Positions 6,419-14,476 are shown, numbered from the stretch's first letter. The stretch is 15,680 nt of DNA from an uncultured bacterium (GCA_937968025.1 CALBSL010000169.1:1-15680), one strand, 5' to 3'. A program made the numbers and translations. Notes: generated by a model not told the origin, from the sequence alone.

Positions 6419-6841
6419 CTAGAGGGCGCCGCCGAGCGCACGACACACGTCGATAAAGACCCCCTGCGGATCGATACACTGTCGCTGTTGAATGAGTTGA
6501 AGCAGAAGCTCATCTGAACCGGGTGCCGCGACAATATAGAATAACGCCGCACTTTCGACGATCAGCAACAACGCACCAGCAATCATCGCCAGACGAAGCG
6601 ATGCTTCAGGATTCTCAAACACCTCACTCCACTGTTCACGCGATACCCAGAGTGACCCTTCGATGAACACGTTGAGCGCGAGCACGAGAAGCGTTGCAAG
6701 GACGCCGAGCGCAAACGATGACAGTGCCGTCAATCCAATCGAAGCGAAGACGATAAGGGAGAGCGGAAGCGTGATGAGACTTGCCGCTGCCCAAAAGCGC
6801 GTTTGCCCACGAGACGGCGAGGAGAAAGAACGATGAGCCAT
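6419..6841 (-). CDS. Small three-helix membrane protein, function unknown
   Basis: This 140-aa protein has three predicted transmembrane segments at about 16-36, 41-61 and 83-105, with a short charged loop (REQWSEVFENPEASLR) between helices 2 and 3. The C-terminal tail of about 35 residues has two cysteines (122, 133). I do not recognise the family. ATG 6841 is preferred over an upstream TTG at 6859 because a TATACT -10 box ends exactly 8 bp before it, and the TTG would lie upstream of the predicted transcription start. It is the first gene of a two-gene unit with the beta-CASP ribonuclease (3-bp gap). It could anchor or regulate that enzyme at the membrane; that is inference from position only. 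Confidence 0.75.
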   Translation of the reverse strand: MAHRSFSSPSRGQTRFWAAASLITLPLSLIVFASIGLTALSSFALGVLATLLVLALNVFIEGSLWVSREQWSEVFENPEASLRLAMIAGALLLIVESAALFYIVAAPGSDELLLQLIQQRQCIDPQGVFIDVCRALGGAL

Positions 6842-6855
6842 ATACTCGGAGTATA
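6841..6855. promoter_or_regulatory. 15-bp palindrome over the -10 box and start codon
   Basis: TATACTC-G-GAGTATA is a perfect inverted repeat with 7-bp arms. One arm is the -10 region and the other reaches the first base of the start codon of the membrane-protein gene. The position suits a repressor operator, but the symmetry could partly reflect the -10 sequence itself. Confidence 0.35.
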
Positions 6856-6858
6856 CCA
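6850..6858 (-). promoter_or_regulatory. Extended -10 promoter of the membrane protein / ribonuclease pair
   Basis: The minus strand reads TGGTATACT, an extended -10 element, ending 8 bp before ATG 6841. At 17 bp upstream TAGGCG is a poor -35 (3 of 6). The transcript would start within about 2 nt of the ATG. Confidence 0.6.
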
Positions 6859-6875
6859 AACTCTCCCTCCTCCGC

Positions 6876-9800
6876 CTACACGTCTACCTTCACCGTATCC
6901 GGACCAAGCACGCACTCAAGCTCTTTCGCGACCAATTCATCAAACCCGATACGGAACGACGTGGTAATGCGTTGACGCCCACCCGCCTGTTCCACGAGGA
7001 AAAAGACGGGGTACGCGCCAGGGTGATTCTGAAAGATGACGCGCAACTGCTCAAGCATCGAAGGCGACGGGGTAGCACGTACAGACAACGTCACTCCGCG
7101 TACGGGTCGAGGAGCTGCTGGCGCGGGATCGTAGACCCCTTTATGCGGATTGGCGTTGATATTGAGTCGACGAACATAGTCTTCTACCTGATCCAGATTA
7201 TCCGCGCGCAATTCATACCCTGACTCCACTAAAAACTTCAGCTCATCATCTTTTTCTTGCACACGTCCTGAGAGCACAAGCGATTTATCCGCCTCCCAGA
7301 GCTCAGGCTTCTCACGATACACGCGAGGGAACACGACCGCCTCGATGGATCCTTGCGTATCTTCTACCTTCATAAAGACCATCGTTTCCTGGTTCTTGGT
7401 GAGAATCTTTTTTGCCATCGTACACGTCCCACCGATACGCACGCTCTTCTCTTTCTTTTTCGTTCCGAGCGTGTTGATGGGAATGAACAATCCAGCGAGG
7501 CGCTCTTCGTACTCTCGGAACGGATGACTCGACACATACAGTCCAAGCAGCTCTTTTTCCCAGGCGAGTTTCTCCGACAACATTGCCTCTGGTGCCGGTT
7601 TCAAGCGCAGCGCTGGCTGGCTCTGCATGAGCCCTGGAAGAGCGAAGAGGTTCGCCTGTCCCGTCTTCTCTTCGTTCGTGAGACGACGATGGTAGTCGAG
7701 AATGGTTTCAAGGTTAAAGTAGAGGGCGTTGCGCTCCCCAAAGCGATCAAGCGCCCCTGCTTTCGTCAGCGATTCGAGTGAGCGTCGATTAAACGCCTTC
7801 CCCTTAATGCGTGACGCGAAATCTGCGAGATCGCTGTATGGTCCATTCGCCTTCCGTTCTTTGATGAGCTCGTCCACGACATCTTCTCCCAACCCCTTAA
7901 TCGCGAGCAAGCCGAAACGAAGGGTGTTCGTTCCCTTCACGACCGAAAACCCCTTATAGGATTCGTTCACGTCTGGTGGGAGCACCTCAATCCCCATGCG
8001 ACGACACTCCTCTACTTCAATACTGACGCGATCGATATTTAAACAATCCGAATTAAGCAGCGCCGCCATGAAGCACTCAGGGTAATGCGCCTTGAGGTAC
8101 GCGGTTTGATACGCAATAAGCGCATAACAGGCAGCGTGAGACTTATTGAAGCCGTAGGCAGCGAATTCTTCGAACTGCTGGAAAATGTCTTCCGCGATAT
8201 CTTGACGTACGCCGTTCTTGACGGACCCATCAACGAACTTCACCTTCATCTCAGCCATGAGTTTAGCGATCTTCTTTCCCATGGCTTTGCGGAGCGTGTC
8301 TGCTTGTCCTCCTGTGAAACCGGCCATGTCTTTGGCCACTTGCATGACTTGCTCCTGATAGATCGGCAGGCCGTAGGTATCCTTGAGCGCTGGCTCGGTG
8401 AGCTCGTGCTTGTAGATGATCCGCTCTCGTCCATGCTTACGCGCAATAAAGGAATCGATAAACTGCATCGGTCCCGGACGATACAGCGCCACCATGGCGA
8501 TAATATCTTCGATCACCGTAGGCTTTAGTTCACGAATGTATTTCTTCATGCCGTCACTTTCAAGCTGAAATACTCCCGTGGTATCCCCCCGGCCGAGCAG
8601 TTCAAAGGTCTTTGTGTCTTTCAGCGGGATGTCGTCAATCACCACGGTTTCACCATGAACCGCTTGAACGATCTCCAAGCAGTCACGAATCACCGACAAG
8701 TTCGACAGACCTAAGAAGTCCATCTTGAGCAGTCCGGACACTTCCGCAGAATGGAGCGAATACTGAATCACCTGTTCACAATCTCCTCCTTGCGCTTTCT
8801 GCAGTGGCGCGAACTCTACGAGGTCGCGGGGAGCAATCACAATACCACAGGCATGCTGAGAGGCGTGTCGTGTTGTCCCTTCAAGCTTGATGGCGAGATC
8901 AATCAGCCGACGAACTCGCTCATCTGATTCATAGGCCTGTTTTAATTCCGGAGCATCTACAATCGATTCCTGAAGCGGAATATGCCTCCCCTGCACCGGC
9001 GGCGGGACGATCTTCGCGATACGATCAACACCCCCATACGGCACACCGAGCACGCGCCCCACGTCACGCACCGCGGCTCGAGCAGCCATGGTTCCGAACG
9101 TAATAATGCCCGCGACACGAGCCGCGCCGTATTTCTCCGTGACATAGCGAATAACATCCGCACGTTTCACGTCATCAAAGTCGGTATCGATATCAGGCAT
9201 TGAGATGCGATCCGGGTTCAAGAAACGCTCAAACAGTAGGCCATACCGCAATGGCTCGATGTTGGTGATCTTCAAGACGTAGGCCACCACTGATCCGGCT
9301 GCCGATCCACGACCCGGCCCCACGATGACCCCGTGGTTTTTGGCCCACACAATGTAATCCTGCACGATCAAAAAGTACGCCGCAAACCCCATACGCTCGA
9401 TGACGGAGAGCTCGAAATTCATGCGCTCACGAGCCTTCGGCTGGATCTCAGGATCAGGATAGCGCTCAATTAACCCCTGCTCACACAGCGCCTTGAGGTG
9501 AGACACCTCTGTCTCCCCTTCCGGTACCACAAATTCGGGGAGCAGGTTTTTCCCAAGTTCAAGCTCTACCTGGCAACGATCGGCAATGGCCCGCGTGTTG
9601 GTAATCGCGTCCGGCCACTCACGAAACGCCTCGACCATGGTCTCAGGCGCGGATAACGACGCGTCGGCAAACGCCCCCGACACGCGATTCGTATCAGCGA
9701 GCTCTTTTCCATCATGGATACACATGAGGGCGTCCTGCGCTTCACGATCGTCCTCGTGAAGATAGTGGGCGTTTTTCGTCGCAACGATTGGGGCACCCGT

Positions 9801-10439
9801 TTTTTTTGCAAGCTCAACAAGCAGCTGATTCACTTCAAGTTGCGTGGGCGACTCTGGCCGGTGGACCATCTCAAGGAAAAAATGGTCCTTTCCAAAAATC
9901 TCCTGATACTCTCGTACTACCTGTTCCGCCTTTTCCACATCGTGCATCTGGCAGGCTTTGGGGATCTCGCCCTTCAAGCAGCCGGATAACGCAATAATGC
10001 CGGCGTGATGCTCGCGAAGGAGCGTCTTACTCATACGCGGCTTGTAGTAAAACCCGTCGAGATAGGCGATCGAGATGAGCTTCAAAAGATTGTGGTACCC
10101 CTCATTTGTTTCCGCGAGCAGCGTGAGATGAGAGACATGGTTGTCGATCCCGGCGCGCTTGTCAGTATGTTCGTTTGGTGCGATGTAGGCTTCTACCCCA
10201 AGAATGGCCTTCATGCCGGCTTTTTTTGCCGCTTCGTAGAATTCGATCGCGCCGTACATGCTCCCGTGGTCGGTGAGCGCAATGGCGTCATATCCAAGCT
10301 CTTTCGCACGACCAACAAGTTCGCTCACATCGCCAATGGCGTCGTAGAGCGAATACATCGAATGCGCATGCAGGTGCACAAACGGAGACTTGGGTTTTTC
10401 CTCAACGGGCTGAGGAACCGAAGATGGGGCGTCTGCCAT
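6876..10439 (-). CDS. dnaE: DNA polymerase III subunit alpha
   Basis: DnaE is the replicative DNA polymerase catalytic subunit. The 1187-aa protein has an N-terminal PHP domain (about 20-230; HLHAHS at 22-27, LTDHG at 55-59, GVEAY at 81-85) and a palm with MPDIDTDF (D416, D418) and KMDFLGL (D574) as the catalytic aspartates. It continues with the fingers region (FNKSHAACYALIAYQTAYLK), helix-hairpin-helix region, an OB fold (VRIGGTCTMAKKILTKNQ onward) and a roughly 70-aa C-terminal alpha/beta tail. In the PHP domain the last ligand motif reads ATKNAHYL where ATNDVHYL is usual. I chose ATG 10439 over a TTG at 10466 because ATG is the only strong initiator before the PHP domain. There is no Shine-Dalgarno sequence. 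No terminator is seen before the next gene, so readthrough is possible. Confidence 0.97.
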   Translation of the reverse strand: MADAPSSVPQPVEEKPKSPFVHLHAHSMYSLYDAIGDVSELVGRAKELGYDAIALTDHGSMYGAIEFYEAAKKAGMKAILGVEAYIAPNEHTDKRAGIDNHVSHLTLLAETNEGYHNLLKLISIAYLDGFYYKPRMSKTLLREHHAGIIALSGCLKGEIPKACQMHDVEKAEQVVREYQEIFGKDHFFLEMVHRPESPTQLEVNQLLVELAKKTGAPIVATKNAHYLHEDDREAQDALMCIHDGKELADTNRVSGAFADASLSAPETMVEAFREWPDAITNTRAIADRCQVELELGKNLLPEFVVPEGETEVSHLKALCEQGLIERYPDPEIQPKARERMNFELSVIERMGFAAYFLIVQDYIVWAKNHGVIVGPGRGSAAGSVVAYVLKITNIEPLRYGLLFERFLNPDRISMPDIDTDFDDVKRADVIRYVTEKYGAARVAGIITFGTMAARAAVRDVGRVLGVPYGGVDRIAKIVPPPVQGRHIPLQESIVDAPELKQAYESDERVRRLIDLAIKLEGTTRHASQHACGIVIAPRDLVEFAPLQKAQGGDCEQVIQYSLHSAEVSGLLKMDFLGLSNLSVIRDCLEIVQAVHGETVVIDDIPLKDTKTFELLGRGDTTGVFQLESDGMKKYIRELKPTVIEDIIAMVALYRPGPMQFIDSFIARKHGRERIIYKHELTEPALKDTYGLPIYQEQVMQVAKDMAGFTGGQADTLRKAMGKKIAKLMAEMKVKFVDGSVKNGVRQDIAEDIFQQFEEFAAYGFNKSHAACYALIAYQTAYLKAHYPECFMAALLNSDCLNIDRVSIEVEECRRMGIEVLPPDVNESYKGFSVVKGTNTLRFGLLAIKGLGEDVVDELIKERKANGPYSDLADFASRIKGKAFNRRSLESLTKAGALDRFGERNALYFNLETILDYHRRLTNEEKTGQANLFALPGLMQSQPALRLKPAPEAMLSEKLAWEKELLGLYVSSHPFREYEERLAGLFIPINTLGTKKKEKSVRIGGTCTMAKKILTKNQETMVFMKVEDTQGSIEAVVFPRVYREKPELWEADKSLVLSGRVQEKDDELKFLVESGYELRADNLDQVEDYVRRLNINANPHKGVYDPAPAAPRPVRGVTLSVRATPSPSMLEQLRVIFQNHPGAYPVFFLVEQAGGRQRITTSFRIGFDELVAKELECVLGPDTVKVDV

Positions 10440-10483
10440 AGAATGGAGGATCCGCTGACGGCACAAGGCCTGCGGAGACGGGA

Positions 10484-10489
10484 GTTATA
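10484..10489 (-). promoter_or_regulatory. Candidate -10 box for dnaE
   Basis: TATAAC on the minus strand lies 44 bp before ATG 10439 and just beyond the preceding terminator. The best -35 at 17 bp (GTGAGC) matches only 3 of 6, so this is tentative. Confidence 0.4.
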
Positions 10490-10512
10490 TCGTTACTTTG
10501 GAAGTCGCTCAC

Positions 10513-10548
10513 GGAAAACGCAAATCCCACGATTTTTCGTGGGATTTG
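10513..10548 (-). terminator. Terminator hairpin after the coiled-coil membrane protein gene
   Basis: A perfect 12-bp stem CAAATCCCACGA / TCGTGGGATTTG with a 4-nt loop (10521-10548) starts 2 bp after the TAG at 10551-10553. The minus-strand tail CGTTTTCC is a weak T-tract. It separates this gene from dnaE. Confidence 0.7.
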
Positions 10549-10550
10549 GG

Positions 10551-10889
10551 CTAGCGCTCTTCTTCCATCATCTCAAGCTCTTCTTGTAATCGACGCACGT
10601 CATCTCGTAACGAGCTTCGTCGATCGCGCCGCTGAAAGAATCCGAAGATCCCGTTCGCAACACTCGATACCGAACCAACAAGATTGGTGATGGACTCAAC
10701 CTGCTCAAGGAGCGCATCAAATGCCCCTTCCAAAACCCCGAGCTTTTCACGGGATTCTTCCACGAGCTCGTTCGTTTGCTTCCCAAGCCGTGCCCACTCA
10801 TAGAGCGCCCAGCAGACAAATCCGGACACCGCAAGTAAACAGACAGCGGCCACTAGATAAAACAGATCGTGAGCAAAGGAAAGGTTCAT
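10551..10889 (-). CDS. Membrane-anchored coiled-coil protein, function unknown
   Basis: This 112-aa protein has one N-terminal transmembrane helix (about 8-30, LFYLVAAVCLLAVSGFVCWA). An amphipathic helical stretch with heptad-like spacing follows (about 36-75), then a Gly/Phe-containing hinge (GIFGFFQRRDRR) and a charged C-terminal helix (LRDDVRRLQEELEMMEEER). The layout resembles DUF948-like and other single-pass envelope or division-associated proteins, but I cannot assign a family. ATG 10889 is chosen because an extended -10 box lies 8 bp upstream. An in-frame ATG at 10946 overlaps the pheT stop (TAATG) and would add 19 residues, but they are encoded through the terminator hairpin, so I consider that start less likely. 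Confidence 0.72.
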   Translation of the reverse strand: MNLSFAHDLFYLVAAVCLLAVSGFVCWALYEWARLGKQTNELVEESREKLGVLEGAFDALLEQVESITNLVGSVSSVANGIFGFFQRRDRRSSLRDDVRRLQEELEMMEEER

Positions 10890-10897
10890 ACGAAAGG

Positions 10898-10906
10898 AGT
10901 ATAGCA
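10898..10906 (-). promoter_or_regulatory. Extended -10 promoter of the coiled-coil membrane protein gene
   Basis: The minus strand reads TGCTATACT, a near-ideal extended -10, ending 8 bp before ATG 10889. No good -35 is present; that position falls inside the pheT terminator stem. Transcripts would be leaderless or nearly so. Confidence 0.65.
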
Positions 10907-10909
10907 CAC

Positions 10910-10938
10910 AAACGCCCACCTGGTTACGGTGGGCGTTT
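10910..10938. terminator. Terminator hairpin downstream of pheT, possibly bidirectional
   Basis: A perfect 11-bp stem AAACGCCCACC / GGTGGGCGTTT with a 7-nt loop starts 7 bp after the pheT TAA. The minus-strand tail is TTTGTGTG; the plus-strand tail TTTTTCTTC is better, but no plus-strand gene reads in. It directly abuts the promoter of the next minus-strand gene. Confidence 0.72.
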
Positions 10939-10945
10939 TTCTTCA

Positions 10946-13372
10946 TTAAACCGACGATCCACGAATCACCGCCCCGAGTTCACGTTTTGCAAGCTCTGTG
11001 GCTTGCGTCATGAGCGCATCGACGTCTTCTGAAGAGAGCGTTCTATCCGTGGCGCGGAATACTAGATGGATGGTTTCTGATTTCTTCCCCTCTTCCAGCC
11101 CTTTGCCACGATATGTATCAAGCCACGTTACCTCGTGCAAAAGTCCGGTATGGTCAAGCTTGGTGAGGAAGAGCGCTTGTATCGAGCCAATCGTCACCTG
11201 TTCAGGAACCACAAGTGCAAGGTCACGTTCAACGCTTGGGAATTGTGGGAGCGGCTGATAGGCTTTCGCTCTTGCCGTGTGCCGAGCGAGCGCTTCTACA
11301 TCCCCATCAACCAAACCTACTCGAACATCGATCTTCCAGGTCTCAGCCATTTTTGGATGAAGCTCGCCCGCTGTCATCAGCGCTTCACCATTCAGACGAT
11401 ACTCAATGGATCGACCAGGATGCCAGACAGCCTCGTTTTCGACCCGAGACCAGCTACCGCCGGAAATACCTAACTCCTGAAGAACGGCTTCCACCATGCC
11501 TTTCGCCTCCGCCCAGACATCGTCGCCATTCACCAATGCCATCGCCAGGCGTTCGCGCTCCTCTGGGAGCGGAGCCTGCGCCGGATTCCAGTGATAGACA
11601 CGAGACAGCTCAAAGAGGCGAAGTTCGTGCGCGCGTTCCTGATTCTCCACGACTGCTGCAAGCATCGAAGGAATGAGCGAGGGACGCATGAACTCATGAT
11701 CTTGCGATAATGGGTTCTGGAGCTTCAGTGTCGTCTCTGCTTGCAAGCCCGTCTTTTCGAGCTCCTGACGAGACACGAAGGAGTACCCCATGGTTTCCGT
11801 TGCACCAAAACCCTTCAGGAGCCTACGAAGCCGCGTTACAAAGGCGAAGGAAGGATCCGATGGTACCGGACTGATCCCCGCGGGAAACACAGGAGGCATG
11901 TTGGCATAGCCATAGACACGCGCGATTTCTTCAACAAGGTCGCGACCATCTTCGATGTCGTGATCTCGCCACCAAGGGACGGTTGCACTGAGTACACCAT
12001 TGGTGCGCACCACCTCAAAACCAAGGCGCTCGAGGATGGTCTGCATCGTTGCGCCATCCATGGCGATTCCCATAATTGATTGCGCCTGTGCTTCCGTAAT
12101 GGAGAAGGTGGCGGGTTCGTAGGGCTTTGGTCGAGCATCCGCTACATGAGAGACCACCGTTCCACCGGCTAGGGCCTGACACAGCTCAACCGCTCGAGCG
12201 AGCGCATCAAGCGGCGCCTCCGATGAGAGACCTTTTTCAAACGCCTTTGAGGCGTCCGTCGAGAGGTTTAGAGCGCGTGCCGTTCGACGAATGGAGACGT
12301 CATCAAACGTCGCCGCCTCGAAGAGGACTGCTGTCGTTGTTTCTGAAACCGCCGTTGATGCTCCGCCCATGATCCCTGCGATACCGATCGGTCCCGTATC
12401 ATCATGAATCGCAAGCATGCCGGGTTCGAGGGTGTACGTTTGGCCATCCAGCGCGAGCAACGTGGTTTGGCGCTCAACCGGAGCCGCACGCAATGCGCCT
12501 TGCACCTTTGCCGCATCGTACACATGCATCGGCTGAGCCTGTTCGAGCACCAGGTAGTTCGTGATGTCGACAAGCGTATTCATTGGACGATGGCCAGCTG
12601 CCAGCAACCGACGCTTCAGCCACCAAGGCGAAGGTCCAACCGTCACCCCTTCGAGCTTGACCGCCATAAACCGCGAGCAGAGCGGTTTCCCTTCGCGCTC
12701 GCCTGCTACCGTCACCGTCAGAGGCTCTGTGCCCGCTTCGATCACCTGAGACGTTGGAAGCGTGAGATGACGCTCCATAATGACCGCCACTTCGCGCGCA
12801 AAGCCAAACATCCCCATGGCGTCAGGACGGTTTGTGGTGATTTCCGTATCCAGTAAGACGTCAGAGAGCTCAAGCGCGTCTGCCAGCGGCGTGCCCGCCT
12901 TCCAGACCTGAGCGGGGAGCTCTTTTCCGAGATCGAGAATCTCTCGATCTCCATGAGGAAACGCCTCAGCAAGACCGATTTCATTGGCGGCACAAATCAT
13001 GCCTTCACTTGCCACTCCTCGAATGTCAATCGGTGCAAGCTCGATCAGCTCCCCTTCTCCATGCCAGCGTACTTTCGCTCCGATCTTCGCCACGGCAACC
13101 CACTGCCCTTCCGCGATATTTGATCCACCACACACAATCGTGGCAACCGAGTCGCCAACATCTACTTTTGTCACGCGAAGCTTGTCGGCGTTTGGATGCG
13201 GTGCAATCGATTGAATGCGCCCAACCACGACCTGATCAAGATCCTTCCCTTGTGGGAGAAGTTTTTCGATACCAGGACCAGAAAGTGACACGCGCGCGGC
13301 AACGCTCTCCGGCGTCAGCCCTTTGAGGTCAACGAGCTCATTCAACCAGTTCCAAGAAGCAAGAATATTCAT
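10946..13372 (-). CDS. pheT: Phenylalanine-tRNA ligase beta subunit
   Basis: PheT pairs with PheS as an alpha2-beta2 enzyme that charges tRNA-Phe in the cytoplasm; the beta subunit binds tRNA and edits mischarged Tyr-tRNA. The 808-aa length is normal for the long bacterial form. Domains in order: EMAP-like tRNA-binding domain (about 42-150, with HPNADKLRVTKV and VCGGSNI), B3/B4 editing domain (about 210-375, with NTLVDITNYLVLE and PMHVYDAAK), B5 domain (about 410-480), catalytic-like core (about 490-700) and FDX-ACB anticodon-binding domain (about 706-800, FPSVERDLALVVPE). ATG 13372 lies 8 bp after the pheS stop with no Shine-Dalgarno sequence, so coupled translation is likely. A hairpin terminator follows. 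Confidence 0.97.
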   Translation of the reverse strand: MNILASWNWLNELVDLKGLTPESVAARVSLSGPGIEKLLPQGKDLDQVVVGRIQSIAPHPNADKLRVTKVDVGDSVATIVCGGSNIAEGQWVAVAKIGAKVRWHGEGELIELAPIDIRGVASEGMICAANEIGLAEAFPHGDREILDLGKELPAQVWKAGTPLADALELSDVLLDTEITTNRPDAMGMFGFAREVAVIMERHLTLPTSQVIEAGTEPLTVTVAGEREGKPLCSRFMAVKLEGVTVGPSPWWLKRRLLAAGHRPMNTLVDITNYLVLEQAQPMHVYDAAKVQGALRAAPVERQTTLLALDGQTYTLEPGMLAIHDDTGPIGIAGIMGGASTAVSETTTAVLFEAATFDDVSIRRTARALNLSTDASKAFEKGLSSEAPLDALARAVELCQALAGGTVVSHVADARPKPYEPATFSITEAQAQSIMGIAMDGATMQTILERLGFEVVRTNGVLSATVPWWRDHDIEDGRDLVEEIARVYGYANMPPVFPAGISPVPSDPSFAFVTRLRRLLKGFGATETMGYSFVSRQELEKTGLQAETTLKLQNPLSQDHEFMRPSLIPSMLAAVVENQERAHELRLFELSRVYHWNPAQAPLPEERERLAMALVNGDDVWAEAKGMVEAVLQELGISGGSWSRVENEAVWHPGRSIEYRLNGEALMTAGELHPKMAETWKIDVRVGLVDGDVEALARHTARAKAYQPLPQFPSVERDLALVVPEQVTIGSIQALFLTKLDHTGLLHEVTWLDTYRGKGLEEGKKSETIHLVFRATDRTLSSEDVDALMTQATELAKRELGAVIRGSSV

Positions 13373-13380
13373 ACGTAAAA

Positions 13381-14439
13381 CTAAAACTGCTGCAAGAAGC
13401 GCAAATCATTCTTATACACAATGCGAAGGTCATCGATCTTCACGCCTTCTTTCATCAAGTAGACACGCTCAACCCCCCAACCAAAAGCGAACCCTTGATA
13501 GACTTCCGGATCAAGACCACCAGCGCGGAGGACGTTTGGATGAATCATCCCGGCTCCGCCAAGCTCAACCCATCCGCGTTTACACATTCGGCATTTGTCG
13601 CCATTCACCGTGCCCACCCCAGCACAAACCGCACACGAGATATCAATCTCAAAAGAAGGTTCAGTGAATCTGAAGTGGAACGGACGAAGGCGCGTGCGAC
13701 GTTCAGGACCGAAGAATGTTTTTGCAAAATAGTCGAGAATGCCTAGCAAGTGCGCAATCGAAACCTGCTTATCGACATAGAGCCCTTCGAATTGATGGAA
13801 CATGGGCACGTGCGTCGCATCGCTCTGACGACGATAGGTCTTCCCGATGTTGATCATGCGAATAGGCAGGACGCCCTTCCGCATCTCACGAACCTGCGCA
13901 TTGGAGGTATGGGGCGTGAGGACGATCTTCCCGATGCGTGGATCGATCGGCGCATCACAGAAAAAGGTTTCCCATTCATCACGCGCCGGATGATCCTTCG
14001 GCATATTCAACCCCTCGAATGCGAAATAATCACCATCAACTTCTGGGTGGCGAGCGCGCGCAAAACCGGCTCGCTCAAAAATCGTCGAGATCTCTTCGAT
14101 GGCTTGCTGGACAAGGTGCGTATGACCAAGAGCAGGCATCGTGCCTGGACGCGTAATGTCTGCCACCTCCCCTTCGAGCTTTGCGCGCCAAAATGATGCC
14201 TCTAACTCCCCTTTTCGTGCCGCAAGAGCCGCCTCGAGCGAGGTTTTTACCTCATTCGCAACGACGCCCACTTTGGGGCGTTCCTCCGAGGTGAGACCAG
14301 CCATGCCCTTGAGGAGCGTGGCGAGTTCGCCTTTACGGCCTAAAATATCCTGTTCCCAGCCTTCAAGTCCCGCCATGTCAGTGAGAGCATTCAACCGTTC
14401 GAGCGCCTGCGTTTTACAGGCTTGCAGAGCATCAATCAT
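13381..14439 (-). CDS. pheS: Phenylalanine-tRNA ligase alpha subunit
   Basis: PheS is the catalytic subunit of phenylalanyl-tRNA synthetase. The 352-aa protein has an N-terminal coiled coil (about 1-90) and the class II core. Motif 1 is around GHTHLVQQAIEEISTIF (105-121; the usual proline after the second His is replaced by Leu). Motif 2 is TYRRQSDATHVPMFHQFEG (201-219). Motif 3 is GFAFGWGVERVYLMK (316-330). Before motif 3 lies a four-cysteine knuckle: CAVC (269-272) and CRMC (283-286), followed by KRGWVELGGAGMIHPNV. This is a zinc-ribbon-like insertion known in some bacterial PheS. ATG 14439 is supported by a TATAAC box 8 bp upstream. pheS and pheT form an operon. Confidence 0.97.
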   Translation of the reverse strand: MIDALQACKTQALERLNALTDMAGLEGWEQDILGRKGELATLLKGMAGLTSEERPKVGVVANEVKTSLEAALAARKGELEASFWRAKLEGEVADITRPGTMPALGHTHLVQQAIEEISTIFERAGFARARHPEVDGDYFAFEGLNMPKDHPARDEWETFFCDAPIDPRIGKIVLTPHTSNAQVREMRKGVLPIRMINIGKTYRRQSDATHVPMFHQFEGLYVDKQVSIAHLLGILDYFAKTFFGPERRTRLRPFHFRFTEPSFEIDISCAVCAGVGTVNGDKCRMCKRGWVELGGAGMIHPNVLRAGGLDPEVYQGFAFGWGVERVYLMKEGVKIDDLRIVYKNDLRFLQQF

Positions 14440-14447
14440 ACAGAAGA

Positions 14448-14476
14448 GTTATAGGGTATTTTCGTGTCGTTGGCGA
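14448..14476 (-). promoter_or_regulatory. Promoter of pheST
   Basis: On the minus strand TCGCCA (14471-14476, 4 of 6), exactly 17 bp, then TATAAC (14448-14453, 5 of 6), ending 8 bp before ATG 14439. The predicted transcript is leaderless or has 1-2 leader bases, which leaves no room for a T-box or leader-peptide attenuator from this start site. Confidence 0.6.

Noticed and set aside
10890-10948. ATG at 10946 (TAATG overlap with pheT) as start of the coiled-coil protein
   Set aside because: The extra 19 codons run through the terminator hairpin and the extended -10 box. The ATG at 10889 fits the 8-bp spacing seen in other genes. Not fully excluded.
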